A stretch of DNA of 64,000 bases from Pseudomonas fluorescens (GCF_902497775.2 NZ_OZ024668.1:3309826-3373825), one strand, 5' to 3'; positions 38,807 to 48,527 are shown, numbered from the stretch's first letter. The notes: generated from the sequence alone by a model not told the origin. A program made the numbers and translations.

Positions 38807-40744
38807 ATGCACAAGCGACAGCATTTTCTTACGCCACAACGCTACGAGCGTTTCCTCGAACACGACCAAGAGAGCCGTGCATTCCTGCGCAACAATCGAC
38901 TGCAAGCCGACTCCGACGAACAGGAAGCGGTATTCAGCGGCAAGAGCCTGAAGGAACTGGCGCTGGACAAGCTGCTGATCAGCTATACCGCCGGCGTCGA
39001 CATTGATGCCCTGCCCGCCGTGCTCGAGACGCTGATCGTCGAGTACGAGCAACTGCAACACAAGATGGCCGTGTACGCCGAGGACCCAGACGTCGCCCCG
39101 CTGAATCTGGGTGATACCGAAGAGCACCACGAATGCATGCAGGTCATCAGCCTGTGCATCCTGCTCGGCCGCCACGACCTGCTCGAACGCTTCGTCGCCC
39201 TGATGGACAACGGCGGCTACGCCGAACAAGACACCCTCTATGAAGACCTGCTGAGCCGGGTACTGCCCGACCGCTACGACGTCGATGAGTGGTACCAGGA
39301 TTACGCCACGCCGCTGGTGCAAACCATTTATGCCGCCAGCCCCGAGCAAGCGGCCAGCCGCCTGCAGGGCTACTGCGAGCAATGGTACGACCACTTCCTG
39401 CACGCCAGCTGGTACGACACCCATGGCGACGATGTAAGCGGCTACGTTGGCTACTGGTCGTTCGAGGCCGCAGCCGTGGCCCTGTTGTATGGCATTGATA
39501 CCCGCGCACTGTTGCACGTGATCTTCCCCCATGACTTGCTCGAGCACGCCCGCAACCTGCCTGCGTACCAGGCCATTCGCTGGGAGTGCCTGGGCGAAGG
39601 TGAAGACGAGCAGGAAGAGGAAGATGAGGTTATCGACGAAGAGGACGAAGAGGACAGCGACGAAGACTTCGCCTACGACATCAAGGCTGCCGGCGTGACC
39701 CTGTCCGATGCCATCGACGCCGGCAGCATCCCGCACCTGGCCCAGGCCCTGAGCGCCTACGACACCGTCGAGGCGATCCTGGCCCTGAACCTGGCGGCCG
39801 ATCAGCAGGAGGAAGACGACGCCTTCTTCGACCTCGCCCTGGCCCTGCTCGGCTGGGTCCCAGGCCCCGGCCACGGCCTCAAGCGAGTACTGCGCCTGGT
39901 CAATCGCGACCCGCAAAAGCACGCCGAACAGCTTTATGACCTGCTGCGCCATGTACTGCTCAACTGCAAGCTCAAGACCAGCCCGGATGCCCTGCTCGAA
40001 GAAAGCCTGAACGCCGAGCTGCTGCGTACCGAGCTTGCGCAGATCATCACCGCGGTACGTGCCAGTGCGACCTTCCTGGCCCTCGACGAGCAACGCCAGG
40101 CCCTGGTGCTGAGCGACCTGGAACAGGCCGGCGAGCACCTCGATGATCTGCTCGAACGCATCGACGAACGCCTGATGCCCTGGCTTGCGGTGCAACGCAA
40201 CAGCTCTGGCGAGGCCTCGGGCAGCAGCCAGCGCATCCCGGCGCAAACCAGCAAACCGCAGTCGCGGCGGGTCGACAGCTTGCGCGAGCACGGCACGCTC
40301 AGTACCCATCCGGCGGCCAGCGATGGCGGCAAACTCAGCCGGGAGCAGATCAACCCGGCGGCCACCAGCAACTGGCTGGAGCTGAGCCTTGACGACGGCA
40401 AGCTGGGCGGGGTTCCCGGCGCGGCCTACAAGGTGATCTTCGCCGACGGCAGCGTTGCTGAAGGCTATTTGAACAACCTCGGCCATATCCGCCTTGAAGG
40501 CGTACCCTTCGGCCCGGCCAAGGTGTACTACGGTGAAGACCCACGCCCCTACCAGCGCCAGCCGATCAAGGCGCTGGACAGCAGCGTGACGCTGATCGAC
40601 CGAGACTTGCGCAGCCTGGGTTTCATCCCCGGGAAACTCGACCGGGACGACCTGTATGCCGAAACCACCGGGCGGATTGCCCCCTACTGCGAACTGAACG
40701 CCCTGTGGTGGGAATGGGCCAGCGCTCGCTACCACGGCCATTGA
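38807..40744 (+). CDS. PoNi-like immunity domain (DUF1910/DUF1911) fused to type VI-like modules
   Basis: Large soluble protein, 645 aa. Residues 1-80 fit DUF1910 (LKELALDKLLISYTAGVDI). Residues 145-260 fit DUF1911 (WYDTHGDDVSGYVGYWSFEA, then VIFPHDLLEHARN); together these form the PoNi immunity family that protects against PoNe DNase effectors. An extremely acidic stretch (264-288), a VPGPGHGLKRVLRLV region at 351-365 like pre-toxin segments of type VI effectors, and a Vgr-type beta module (541-575, YKVIFADGSVAEGYLNNLGH) follow. The C-terminal 60 residues show no nuclease motif I recognise. No vgrG, hcp or cognate toxin is near. AGGGA lies 8 bases before ATG 38807; ATG 38798 is an alternative. 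Role unproven. Confidence 0.65.
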   Translation: MHKRQHFLTPQRYERFLEHDQESRAFLRNNRLQADSDEQEAVFSGKSLKELALDKLLISYTAGVDIDALPAVLETLIVEYEQLQHKMAVYAEDPDVAPLNLGDTEEHHECMQVISLCILLGRHDLLERFVALMDNGGYAEQDTLYEDLLSRVLPDRYDVDEWYQDYATPLVQTIYAASPEQAASRLQGYCEQWYDHFLHASWYDTHGDDVSGYVGYWSFEAAAVALLYGIDTRALLHVIFPHDLLEHARNLPAYQAIRWECLGEGEDEQEEEDEVIDEEDEEDSDEDFAYDIKAAGVTLSDAIDAGSIPHLAQALSAYDTVEAILALNLAADQQEEDDAFFDLALALLGWVPGPGHGLKRVLRLVNRDPQKHAEQLYDLLRHVLLNCKLKTSPDALLEESLNAELLRTELAQIITAVRASATFLALDEQRQALVLSDLEQAGEHLDDLLERIDERLMPWLAVQRNSSGEASGSSQRIPAQTSKPQSRRVDSLREHGTLSTHPAASDGGKLSREQINPAATSNWLELSLDDGKLGGVPGAAYKVIFADGSVAEGYLNNLGHIRLEGVPFGPAKVYYGEDPRPYQRQPIKALDSSVTLIDRDLRSLGFIPGKLDRDDLYAETTGRIAPYCELNALWWEWASARYHGH

Positions 40745-40826
40745 AGCATTCGACCTGAGGCCGCGCAGTTGTTGAGTGCTGCGCGGAGCGCTACATTTGC
40801 CAGAGTCCCCAGGTCGGAACACGCGC

Positions 40827-42920
40827 ATGCCGTCGAGCGAACTGCAGTCCCTGCGTCAGCAACTTGAGCAGTTGAAGCAGCAAAACAACCTGCTCAAAGC
40901 CCGGCTCGCCAAGCGCAACGGCGCGGCCCCCGTACCTGCCGAGCAAGCCGAGGCCGATACCCAGCAGCGCTACCGCTTTCTGTTCGAGGCCATGGACGAA
41001 GGTTTTTGCATCATCGAGTTCTTCGACGGCCCCCATGGCCCGCTCAGCGACTACGTCCACATCGAAGCCAACGCCGCCTACGCCATGCATGCCGGTATCG
41101 ACAATGTGGTCGGGCAGAAGCTGCGGGAGATGGTGCCCGAGGAGGCCGACGGCTGGATTGCCCGTTACGGTGCGGTGCTGCACAGCGGCAATCCGATCCG
41201 CTTTGAGCAAGAACTGGTGGCCACCGGCCGCCACCTGGATATCTGCGCGTTTCGCATGGAGCCGGCCGGCCGCAAGCAGGTCGCGGTGCTGTTCCAGGAT
41301 GTAACTGCGCGCAAGCGCGCCGAATTCGCCCTCAAGCGGCTCAACCAGGAGCTGGAACAACGGGTTGCCCAGGCGATGGCAGAACGCAAGATCCTCACCG
41401 ATGTGGTCGAAGCCACCCTGGCACAGATCCAGGTGGTGGATCTGGACATGCGTTGGCTGGCAATCAACCGCGCTGCCCGCGACGAGTTCCAGCGGATTTT
41501 CGGCCTGACGCCGAGCGTCGGCGACAGCCTGCCCACAAAGATGGCCAAGCATCCCGATGACTGCGCCCGCGGCCTGCTGCTATGGACACGGGCGCTCACA
41601 GGTGAAGCGTTCGTCGAGATTGCCGAGTTTGGCGCAGGCGACCAGCACCACCATTACGAACTGCGCTTCAGCCCGCTGCATGACGGGCACGGGCAACTGA
41701 TCGGTGCTTACCTGTTCGCCTACGACATCAGCGAGCGGGTCCGCGAGCAAAAACGCCTGCGCAAGACCGAAGAAGCCCTGCGCCAGGCGCAGAAAATGGA
41801 AGCGGTGGGCCAGCTCACCGGTGGTATCGCCCATGACTTCAACAACCTGCTGACCGGGATCAGCGGCTCCCTGGAGCTGTCGCGCAACCTGCTCGGACGC
41901 GGCCGCCATGAACAAATCGCCCCCTACCTGCGCACCGCCCAGGACGTGTGCAACCGCGCCGCGTCCCTGGTCCATCGGCTGCTGGCGTTTTCCCGGCGTC
42001 AGACCCTGGAACCGCGCACCATCGACGTCAACCGCCTGGTCAGCGGCATGAGCGAACTGATCCGCCGCAGCGTCGGCCCGCACATCGAGACCGAGGTGTT
42101 TACCGCCAACGCGACCTGCCGGGCCAGCATCGATTCATCGCAACTGGAAAACGCCCTGCTCAACCTCTGCATCAACGCCCGTGACGCCATGCCGGCCGGT
42201 GGCCGGATCACCATCGAAACCCGTCATCTGCAGGCCGATGAGCAGGTCGCCGCGCACCTGGACCTCAAGCCCGGTGACTACCTGGCCCTGAGCGTCAGCG
42301 ATAACGGCAGCGGCATGCCGCCGCAGGTGCTGGCGCGTGCCTTCGACCCGTTCTTTACCACCAAGCCGATGGGCCAGGGCACGGGCCTGGGGCTGTCGAT
42401 GGTCTATGGTTTCGTGCGCCAGTCCGGTGGCCAGGTACGGGTGTATTCGGAGCCGGGCCAGGGCACCAGCGTGCACCTGTACCTGCCGCGTCTGGACAAC
42501 GCCAGCCTGCCGCCCAGCGGGTCGCAGCCAACGGCCCACACCCGGCGTGAACTGCGCGACATGACGGTGATGCTGGTCGATGACGAAGCGACCATTCGCA
42601 TGCTGGTCGGTGAGGTGCTCAGCGACCTGGGTTACGCCAAGCTCGAATTCGGCGACGGCCACAGCGCCCTGGCGGCCCTGCAAAGTGGCGCGACCGTCGA
42701 CCTGTTGATCAGCGATGTCGGCATGCCCGGCGGCATGAACGGCCAGCAACTGGTAGCCGCCGCCCGTCAATTGCGGCCCGGATTGAAAGTGCTGTTCATC
42801 ACCGGTTACGCCGAGCAGGCGGTGCTCGGCACTGGGGTGTTCGAGCCTACTACGCGGGTGCTGACCAAGCCGTTCAGCCTCGATAACCTGGCCCAGCGTA
42901 TCGAGGAAATGATCGGCTGA
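40827..42920 (+). CDS. Soluble hybrid histidine kinase with PAS domains and receiver
   Basis: Signalling protein of 697 aa without transmembrane helices. A short coiled coil ([20 protein letters not shown]) opens it, then two PAS domains (about 55-165 and 190-305, the first with [16 protein letters not shown]), then the kinase core. H336 in [14 protein letters not shown] is the phosphorylated histidine; ATP-binding motifs are [22 protein letters not shown] and [15 protein letters not shown]-terminal receiver domain follows with D630 in [11 protein letters not shown]. The frame is open upstream of ATG 40827 but without a better start. It probably phosphorylates a separate regulator through its own receiver. 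Signal unknown. Confidence 0.9.
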   Translation: MPSSELQSLRQQLEQLKQQNNLLKARLAKRNGAAPVPAEQAEADTQQRYRFLFEAMDEGFCIIEFFDGPHGPLSDYVHIEANAAYAMHAGIDNVVGQKLREMVPEEADGWIARYGAVLHSGNPIRFEQELVATGRHLDICAFRMEPAGRKQVAVLFQDVTARKRAEFALKRLNQELEQRVAQAMAERKILTDVVEATLAQIQVVDLDMRWLAINRAARDEFQRIFGLTPSVGDSLPTKMAKHPDDCARGLLLWTRALTGEAFVEIAEFGAGDQHHHYELRFSPLHDGHGQLIGAYLFAYDISERVREQKRLRKTEEALRQAQKMEAVGQLTGGIAHDFNNLLTGISGSLELSRNLLGRGRHEQIAPYLRTAQDVCNRAASLVHRLLAFSRRQTLEPRTIDVNRLVSGMSELIRRSVGPHIETEVFTANATCRASIDSSQLENALLNLCINARDAMPAGGRITIETRHLQADEQVAAHLDLKPGDYLALSVSDNGSGMPPQVLARAFDPFFTTKPMGQGTGLGLSMVYGFVRQSGGQVRVYSEPGQGTSVHLYLPRLDNASLPPSGSQPTAHTRRELRDMTVMLVDDEATIRMLVGEVLSDLGYAKLEFGDGHSALAALQSGATVDLLISDVGMPGGMNGQQLVAAARQLRPGLKVLFITGYAEQAVLGTGVFEPTTRVLTKPFSLDNLAQRIEEMIG

Positions 42921-43667
42921 TCAGCGCCCGCCGCCCAGATCGAGGAAGCTGCCAGTGGCATAAGAGGCTTGGTCCGAGAGCAACCAGATGATCGCCTCGG
43001 CCACTTCCTCTGCCTGCCCACCGCGGCCCATGGGGATGCCCGGCTCAAGCTTGCTGACCCGCTGCGGGTCACCGCTGAGGGCGTGGAAGTCGGTGAAGAT
43101 GTAACCCGGGCGCACGGCATTGACCCGCACCCCTTCACCGGCCACTTCCTTGGCCAGGCCCACGGTGAAGGTATCCAGCGCGCCTTTGGAGGCAGCGTAG
43201 TCGACGTATTCGTTGGGCGAACCCAGCCGCGCCGCCACCGACGAGACGTTGACGATGCTGCCGCCCTGCCCGCCATGGCGGGTCGACATGCGTTGCAGCG
43301 CATGCTTGGCGCACAGCATCGGCCCGACCACGTTGGTCTTCATCAGCTTGAGCAGGCGAAACTCCGACACCTCCTCGACCCGGCTCTGATGGCCGATGGT
43401 ACCGGCATTGTTGACCAGCGCGGTGACCGGGCCCAGCTCGGCATCGACGCGCTGGAACAGCTGGATGATCTCATCCTCGACACTGACGTCGGCCTTGACC
43501 GCAATGGCCTCGGCGCCCAGCTCGCGAACCTCGGCCAGCACCCGCTGGGCAGCCTCGTCGTCACGCAGGTAGTTGATGCAGATACGGTAACCGGCACGTG
43601 CGGCCAGGCGTGCGGTGGCGGCGCCAATACCGCGACTGGCGCCGGTGATCACGATAACCTTGTCCAT
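42921..43667 (-). CDS. Short-chain dehydrogenase/reductase
   Basis: NAD(P)-dependent oxidoreductase of 248 aa. The nucleotide-binding motif GASRGIGAA (residues 9-17), the NNAG element (86-89) and the catalytic Tyr157/Lys161 (YAASK) with Ser142/143 are all present. The Asn/Leu after the second strand favours NADPH or NADH ambiguously. Substrate not readable; relatives act on sugars, steroids or acyl intermediates. AAGGAG precedes ATG 43667. The stop touches the stop of the convergent kinase gene with no gap. Confidence 0.88.
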   Translation of the reverse strand: MDKVIVITGASRGIGAATARLAARAGYRICINYLRDDEAAQRVLAEVRELGAEAIAVKADVSVEDEIIQLFQRVDAELGPVTALVNNAGTIGHQSRVEEVSEFRLLKLMKTNVVGPMLCAKHALQRMSTRHGGQGGSIVNVSSVAARLGSPNEYVDYAASKGALDTFTVGLAKEVAGEGVRVNAVRPGYIFTDFHALSGDPQRVSKLEPGIPMGRGGQAEEVAEAIIWLLSDQASYATGSFLDLGGGR

Positions 43668-43738
43668 GGATACTCCTTGGCCCCAATGACGTTGACCCCT
43701 CAAGGCTAACGCAGTCAGGGGCCGGGTACAAAGCCGCT

Positions 43739-44896
43739 TCAGGCAGCCGGTGGCGGTACTGGCGCCTTGGGCTCGGCTTTGCGCAGCGGGTACAGGTGCT
43801 GGCGCACGATGCCTTCAGGCAAGTCCTTGCCGAACACGCCGTAACGCGCCGGCCATTCCTTGGGCGGCAGCTTGAAGGTGCCGAACAGCATGTCCACCAG
43901 CGGCGTGTGGATCGCGTAGTTCTTGTAGATGTAATCCTTGTGCCGGGCGTGATGCCAGTGGTGATAGCGCGGCAGCACCAGCAGGTAGTTGAGCCAGCCG
44001 CCGTCGATGCGCACGTTGGCATGGGCCAGCACTGCCTGCACGCCGACCAGGATCACATAGGCGTTCATCGCCTGGGGCGAGAAACCCAGCAGGATCAGCG
44101 GCGCCAGCACCCCGGTACGGGTCAGAAGGATCTCGCAGAAGTGGATGCGCGAACCGGCCAGCCAGTCCATGTGCGTGCTCGAGTGATGCACTGCATGAAA
44201 ACGCCACATCCACGGCACCACGTGATACAGGCGGTGCAGCCAGTACTGGCCGAGGTCGGCGACAAACACCGCGAGCAGAAACTGCACCACGATCGGCAGG
44301 CTTTGCACCTTGGCCTGCAAGGTATCGGAGACCACCCAGCCGGCCAGCCAGCTGGACGAGGCGGTGACGAAGATGAGGATGAACTGCACCAGCATGTGGC
44401 TGACGAAAAAGTAGCTGAGGTCGGTACGCCAGTGCGGGCGCAGGATGTTCTGCTGCGGATCCTTGGCGTAGAGTTTTTCCAGCGGGATGAAGATCACCGC
44501 CGACACCAGCAGCGCCAGCACGAACCAGTCCAGGCCCAGCGAGTACGGGGTCTGGCCGATGGTTTCGGTCTGGATGTTGGTGCCGCCGAGAAACATCGCC
44601 AGCCCTGCCGCGCTGATGCCGGTAAAGCCCAGGCGCTTGCGCTTGTTGAGGAGGATGTTCAGGGTGCCCAGGGCAAAAGCCAGGATCAGCCCGATCAGCA
44701 GCACGGTGCGGGCAAAGTGCACGCTGTAGACCTTGCGAAACTCGGCAAAGGTCAGCCACTGCGGAAACAGGAAGCACAGCACCGCCAGCAGGCTGAGCAG
44801 CCCCAGGGTGGCCGAGATGTAGCCGCTGATACGCCCGTCGCCGAGCTTGAACGGGCCGTGGCCGTGGCGTTTGAAATAGGCCTTGATTGCCTGCAT
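43739..44896 (-). CDS. Sterol desaturase / fatty acid hydroxylase family membrane protein
   Basis: Di-iron membrane enzyme of 385 aa. Histidine clusters typical of the family are visible: HRLYH (near 213), HAVHHSSTHMDW (near 230), then HWHHARHKDY (near 330). About eight hydrophobic segments come first, so the active site faces the cytoplasm. The long N-terminal extension with three to four extra helices (residues 17-135) is typical of bacterial members whose substrates are unknown. It is not evidence of sterol synthesis. ATG 44896 has AAGGA upstream; the frame is open for another 1.3 kb upstream only because it mirrors copA. The copA promoter region lies on the other side. Confidence 0.85.
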   Translation of the reverse strand: MQAIKAYFKRHGHGPFKLGDGRISGYISATLGLLSLLAVLCFLFPQWLTFAEFRKVYSVHFARTVLLIGLILAFALGTLNILLNKRKRLGFTGISAAGLAMFLGGTNIQTETIGQTPYSLGLDWFVLALLVSAVIFIPLEKLYAKDPQQNILRPHWRTDLSYFFVSHMLVQFILIFVTASSSWLAGWVVSDTLQAKVQSLPIVVQFLLAVFVADLGQYWLHRLYHVVPWMWRFHAVHHSSTHMDWLAGSRIHFCEILLTRTGVLAPLILLGFSPQAMNAYVILVGVQAVLAHANVRIDGGWLNYLLVLPRYHHWHHARHKDYIYKNYAIHTPLVDMLFGTFKLPPKEWPARYGVFGKDLPEGIVRQHLYPLRKAEPKAPVPPPAA

Positions 44897-44986
44897 GAAT
44901 CGCTGTTCCTTCAAAATGGTGGGCTCCGTGCGGCGCGGAGTATACCGGCCCGCAGCCACAAGTGAAGCCTTGCCCCCATGGCCAGC

Positions 44987-45001
44987 TGACAAATCTGTAA
45001 T
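44987..45001 (+). promoter_or_regulatory. Candidate CopR/CusR-type copper box
   Basis: TGACAAATCTGTAAT is an imperfect dyad (TGACA-N4-TGTAA) resembling the cop boxes read by CopR/CusR-type response regulators. It is 61 bases upstream of copA. copR and copS are not in the window. Confidence 0.4.
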
Positions 45002-45061
45002 CCACTGCTCAGTTTGCTGACAGTCAGCGCTGGCTAAGGTCGTGCCATCCCCGCCCCTGGA

Positions 45062-46780
45062 ATGGCACCCATGCTTCGACACCCGACCCGTCGCACCTTC
45101 GTCAAGGGCTTCGCCGCCGGCAGCGCCCTGGCCGGCCTCGGCCTCTGGCGCCTGCCGGCGTTTGCCGCGCCCCCCGTGTTGGCCAATGAACTGAGCGGCG
45201 AGCACTTCGAGCTGTTCATCGGTCAGACCCCGGTGAACCTCACCGGCCGCCCGCGCACGGCGCTGACCATCAACAACAGCCTGCCCGGCCCGACCCTGCG
45301 CTGGCGTGAAGGCGACACCGTAACCTTGCGGGTGCGCAACCGCCTGAGCGAGCCGACCTCGCTGCACTGGCACGGGATCATCCTCCCGGCCAACATGGAT
45401 GGCGTACCGGGCCTGAGCTTTGCCGGCATCGAAGCCGGTGGCGAGTACCTCTACCGCTTTACCCTGGAGCAGCACGGCACCTACTGGTACCACAGCCATT
45501 CCGGCTTGCAGGAGCAGGCCGGGGTCTACGGGGCGATCGTCATCGAACCCAAAGAGCCTGAAGCCCATCGCTATCAGCGCGACTACGTACTGTTGCTCAG
45601 CGACTGGAGCGACCAGGCCCCCTTTGAGCTGATGGCGACCCTGAAAAAACAGTCGGACGCCTTCAACTACCACAAGCGCACCGTCGGCGACTTCATCGAC
45701 GATGTCGCCAGCAACGGCTGGCAGCAAACCATTACCGAACGCAAGGCCTGGGCCGCCATGCGCATGAGCCCCACCGACCTTGCCGACATCAGCGCCGCCA
45801 CCTACACCTACCTGCTCAACGGCCAGCCGCCGGACGGCAACTTCACCTGCCTGTTCCAGCCCGGCGACAGCGTGCGCCTGCGCCTGATCAACGGCTCGGC
45901 CATGAGCTACTTCGATTTTCGCATCCCGGGCCTGAAACTCACGGTCATCGCCGCCGATGGCCAGCCCGTGCAGCCGGTCGAAGTCGACGAGTTGCGCATC
46001 GCCGTGGCCGAAACCTATGACGTGCTGGTGCGGGTCGGCGACCTGCCCGCCTACACCCTGTATGCGCAGAGCATGGACCGCACAGGCTACGCCCGTGGCA
46101 CCCTGGCACGTAGCAACGGGCTGAGCGCCGAGGTGCCGGAGCCGGACCCGCGACCGATCCTGAGCATGGCCGACATGGGCCACGGCGCCATGGCGGGCAT
46201 GGGCGGCATGGACCACAGCCAGATGGCCGGTATGGACCACTCGAAGATGGCTGGCATGCAGCAGCACCCAGCCAGCGAAAGCGCCAACCCGCTGGTCGAC
46301 ATGCAGACCATGAACCCCAAGCCCAACCTCGCCGACCCGGGCATTGGCCTGCGCAACAACGGCCGCCGGGTGCTGACCTATGCCGACCTGAAAAGCACCT
46401 TCGCCGACCCCGATGGCCGCGAGCCGTCACGGGAGATCGAACTGCACCTGACCGGGCACATGGAGCGCTTCGCCTGGTCGTTCAACGGCATCAAGTTCTC
46501 CGACGCCGAGCCACTGCGCCTGACCTACGGCGAGCGCTTGCGCATCACCCTGGTCAACGACACGATGATGGCCCACCCGATCCACCTGCATGGCCTGTGG
46601 AGTGACCTGGAAGACGAACACGGGCGTTTCCAGGTGCGCAAGCACACCCTCGACATCCCGCCAGGCAGCCGCCGCAGCTACCGGGTCAGCGCCGACGCCC
46701 TGGGGCGCTGGGCCTATCACTGCCACCTGCTCTATCACATGGAGATGGGTATGTTCCGCGAGGTACGCGTCGATGAATGA
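45062..46780 (+). CDS. copA: Copper resistance multicopper oxidase CopA
   Basis: Periplasmic oxidase of 572 aa that oxidises Cu(I) and binds copper. The Tat signal is RRTFVKGF (R10-R11) with cleavage around FAAPPVLA. Copper ligand motifs are LHWHG (near 97), WYHSHSG (near 142), HPIHLHG (near 507) and the blue-copper end HCHLLYHMEMGM. A Met-rich region (MADMGHGAMAGMGGMDHSQ, near 365-390) is the copper-binding linker typical of Pseudomonas CopA. The start at 45062 or 45071 leaves the Tat signal intact. It overlaps copB by 8 bases. Confidence 0.94.
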   Translation: MAPMLRHPTRRTFVKGFAAGSALAGLGLWRLPAFAAPPVLANELSGEHFELFIGQTPVNLTGRPRTALTINNSLPGPTLRWREGDTVTLRVRNRLSEPTSLHWHGIILPANMDGVPGLSFAGIEAGGEYLYRFTLEQHGTYWYHSHSGLQEQAGVYGAIVIEPKEPEAHRYQRDYVLLLSDWSDQAPFELMATLKKQSDAFNYHKRTVGDFIDDVASNGWQQTITERKAWAAMRMSPTDLADISAATYTYLLNGQPPDGNFTCLFQPGDSVRLRLINGSAMSYFDFRIPGLKLTVIAADGQPVQPVEVDELRIAVAETYDVLVRVGDLPAYTLYAQSMDRTGYARGTLARSNGLSAEVPEPDPRPILSMADMGHGAMAGMGGMDHSQMAGMDHSKMAGMQQHPASESANPLVDMQTMNPKPNLADPGIGLRNNGRRVLTYADLKSTFADPDGREPSREIELHLTGHMERFAWSFNGIKFSDAEPLRLTYGERLRITLVNDTMMAHPIHLHGLWSDLEDEHGRFQVRKHTLDIPPGSRRSYRVSADALGRWAYHCHLLYHMEMGMFREVRVDE

Positions 46781-47639
46781 GCCCATCTTGCGCCCGCTGC
46801 TCGGCGGCTTCGCCCTACTGGCCTTGCTGGCCAGTGAAGAGGCGCGTGCCGAAATCATGGATCATGCCGCCATGGGCCACGGAGCCATGAATCACCAGGG
46901 TATGAAGCACAGCATCGCGCCCAACTCGCCACGCACGCCGCTGCGCCCGATTACCGACGCCGACCGCCAGGCGGCCTTCCCGCCGCTGCCCGGTCATCAG
47001 GTCCACGACCGGCAGACCAACTGGGCAATGACGGTCGAGCAACTGGAGTACCAGAACTTCGACAGCAGCAGCGCCCTGAAGTGGGACGCCAACGCCTGGA
47101 TCGGCGGCGATATCGACCGCCTGTGGTTGCGCACTGAAGGCGAGCGCGAACAGGGCGTGACCCACAAGGCCGAACTGCAGGCGCTCTGGGGGCATGCCAT
47201 CAGCCCCTGGTGGGAACTGGTCGGTGGCCTGCGCCAGGACTTCAAGCCGGCCAGCGGCCAGACCTGGGCCGCCTTCGGCATCCAGGGCACGCCACTGTAC
47301 GGGCTGGAGCTGGAAGCCACCCTGTATGCTGGCGAACGCGAGCAAACCGCGCTGCGCCTGGAGAGCAGTTACGCTATCCTGCTGAGCAATCGCTGGATCC
47401 TCGAACCATCGCTGGAGGCCAATTTCTACGGCCGTAACGACGCGACCCGGGACCAGGGCAGCGGCCTTGCCGACAGCGAGATCGGCCTGCGCCTGCGCTA
47501 CGAAATCACCCGCGGCTTTGCCCCTTACCTGGGCATCAGCTTCAATCGGGCCTACGGCAACAACGCCGAGCAAATCCGTGATGAGCACGGCGATATCGGC
47601 CAGACCCGCCTGGTCGCCGGGGTTCGCCTGCGTTTCTAG
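46773..47639 (+). CDS. copB: Copper resistance protein CopB
   Basis: Outer-membrane protein of 288 aa. A signal peptide (LLGGFALLALLASEEARA) precedes a short Met/His copper-binding stretch (MDHAAMGHGAMNHQGMKH), clearly shorter than the repeats of plasmid CopB. The rest is a barrel ending VRLRF. It probably sequesters copper in the outer membrane. ATG 46773 overlaps copA by 8 bases, so expression is coupled. copC and copD are missing from the cluster. Confidence 0.9.
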   Translation: MNEPILRPLLGGFALLALLASEEARAEIMDHAAMGHGAMNHQGMKHSIAPNSPRTPLRPITDADRQAAFPPLPGHQVHDRQTNWAMTVEQLEYQNFDSSSALKWDANAWIGGDIDRLWLRTEGEREQGVTHKAELQALWGHAISPWWELVGGLRQDFKPASGQTWAAFGIQGTPLYGLELEATLYAGEREQTALRLESSYAILLSNRWILEPSLEANFYGRNDATRDQGSGLADSEIGLRLRYEITRGFAPYLGISFNRAYGNNAEQIRDEHGDIGQTRLVAGVRLRF

Positions 47640-47653
47640 AAGTGGAGAAGTAC

Positions 47654-48082
47654 ATGCTGAGCAAGAAAATCGTCGCCTTCGGCCTGCTGGCCCTGAGCAC
47701 TCTGGCCCAGGCCGGGCAGACCATCGATGTGTACCGTGACCCCAACTGCGGCTGCTGCAAGGAGTGGATCAAGCACCTGCAAGACAACGGCTACACGGTC
47801 AACGACCATGTCGAGCCGAACATGAGCGCGGTCAAGCAGCGCCTGGGCGTCGCTCCGCGCCTGGCCTCGTGTCATACCGGGGTGATCGACGGCAAATTCG
47901 TCGAAGGCCATGTACCGGCCGAACAGATCAAGCTGTTGGCCAAGCGTCCCGACCTCAAGGGCCTGGCCGTACCGGGCATGCCCATGGGCTCGCCGGGCAT
48001 GGAAATGGGTGACCACAAGGACGCCTATCAGGTCATCGGTTTGACCGCCGAGGGCCAGGACGAAGTGGTCGCCAACTACTGA
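47654..48082 (+). CDS. DUF411 domain protein, copper-binding candidate
   Basis: Exported protein of 142 aa. The signal peptide MLSKKIVAFGLLALSTLAQA precedes a thioredoxin-like DUF411 domain with DPNCGCCKEW (C-x-C-C), the metal or disulfide motif; later ASCHTGVIDG. A Met-rich loop (PGMPMGSPGMEMGDHK) fits copper binding. DUF411 proteins are commonly found in cop/cus clusters (CopG type). ATG 47654 has GGAG 6 bases upstream; the gene is 14 bases after copB. It likely acts in the periplasm on Cu redox state or transfer. Confidence 0.85.
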   Translation: MLSKKIVAFGLLALSTLAQAGQTIDVYRDPNCGCCKEWIKHLQDNGYTVNDHVEPNMSAVKQRLGVAPRLASCHTGVIDGKFVEGHVPAEQIKLLAKRPDLKGLAVPGMPMGSPGMEMGDHKDAYQVIGLTAEGQDEVVANY

Positions 48083-48092
48083 TCCGCCGCTG

Positions 48093-48527
48093 ATGCTCAG
48101 TTATTGGGCGCTGTTTCTCAGCGCCTTCGGCGCAGCGACCTTGCTGCCGCTGCAATCGGAAGCGGTGTTGATCGGTTTGCTGCTACGCCAGCCTGACGCC
48201 GTGGTCAGCCTGTTGCTGATCGCCACCGCAGGCAACGTGCTGGGTTCGATCGTCAACTGGCTGCTGGGGCGTGGCATCGAGCACCTGCGCGACAAGCGCT
48301 GGTTTGCGTTCAAGACAGAGCAACTGGAAAAGGCCCAGCGCCGCTACCAGCGCTATGGCCAGTGGTCACTGCTGCTGAGCTGGATGCCAGTGATCGGCGA
48401 CCCGTTGACGCTGATTGCCGGGATCATGCGCGAGCCGTTCTGGCGCTTTTTGCTCCTGGTCACTGTCGCCAAAGCCGGCCGTTACCTGGTGCTGGCGTTG
48501 CTTACCCTGGGTTGGATGCAGCACTAG
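48093..48527 (+). CDS. YqaA/SNARE-associated family membrane protein
   Basis: Small membrane protein of 144 aa in the YqaA branch of the DedA/VTT superfamily. The N-terminal segment FGAATLLPLQSEAVLIGLLL has the conserved Pro-Gln-Ser-Glu. Two further helices follow, with GNVLGSIVNWLLGRG and the signature WMPVIGDPLTLIAGIMREPFW. It starts 10 bases after the DUF411 gene and belongs to the copper operon by spacing, although the function (lipid scramblase-like or other) is unknown. It overlaps the DinB gene by 4 bases at the convergent stops. Confidence 0.82.
   Translation: MLSYWALFLSAFGAATLLPLQSEAVLIGLLLRQPDAVVSLLLIATAGNVLGSIVNWLLGRGIEHLRDKRWFAFKTEQLEKAQRRYQRYGQWSLLLSWMPVIGDPLTLIAGIMREPFWRFLLLVTVAKAGRYLVLALLTLGWMQH

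Noticed and set aside
44897..46267. N-terminal extension of the sterol desaturase-family protein to over 800 residues
   Set aside because: The extra part mirrors copA and the copA promoter; the real N-terminus with a ribosome binding site is at 44896.
46773..47639. Frameshifted or truncated copB because of its short Met-rich part
   Set aside because: Signal peptide, barrel and C-terminal aromatic end are intact; many chromosomal CopB proteins have short Met/His regions.
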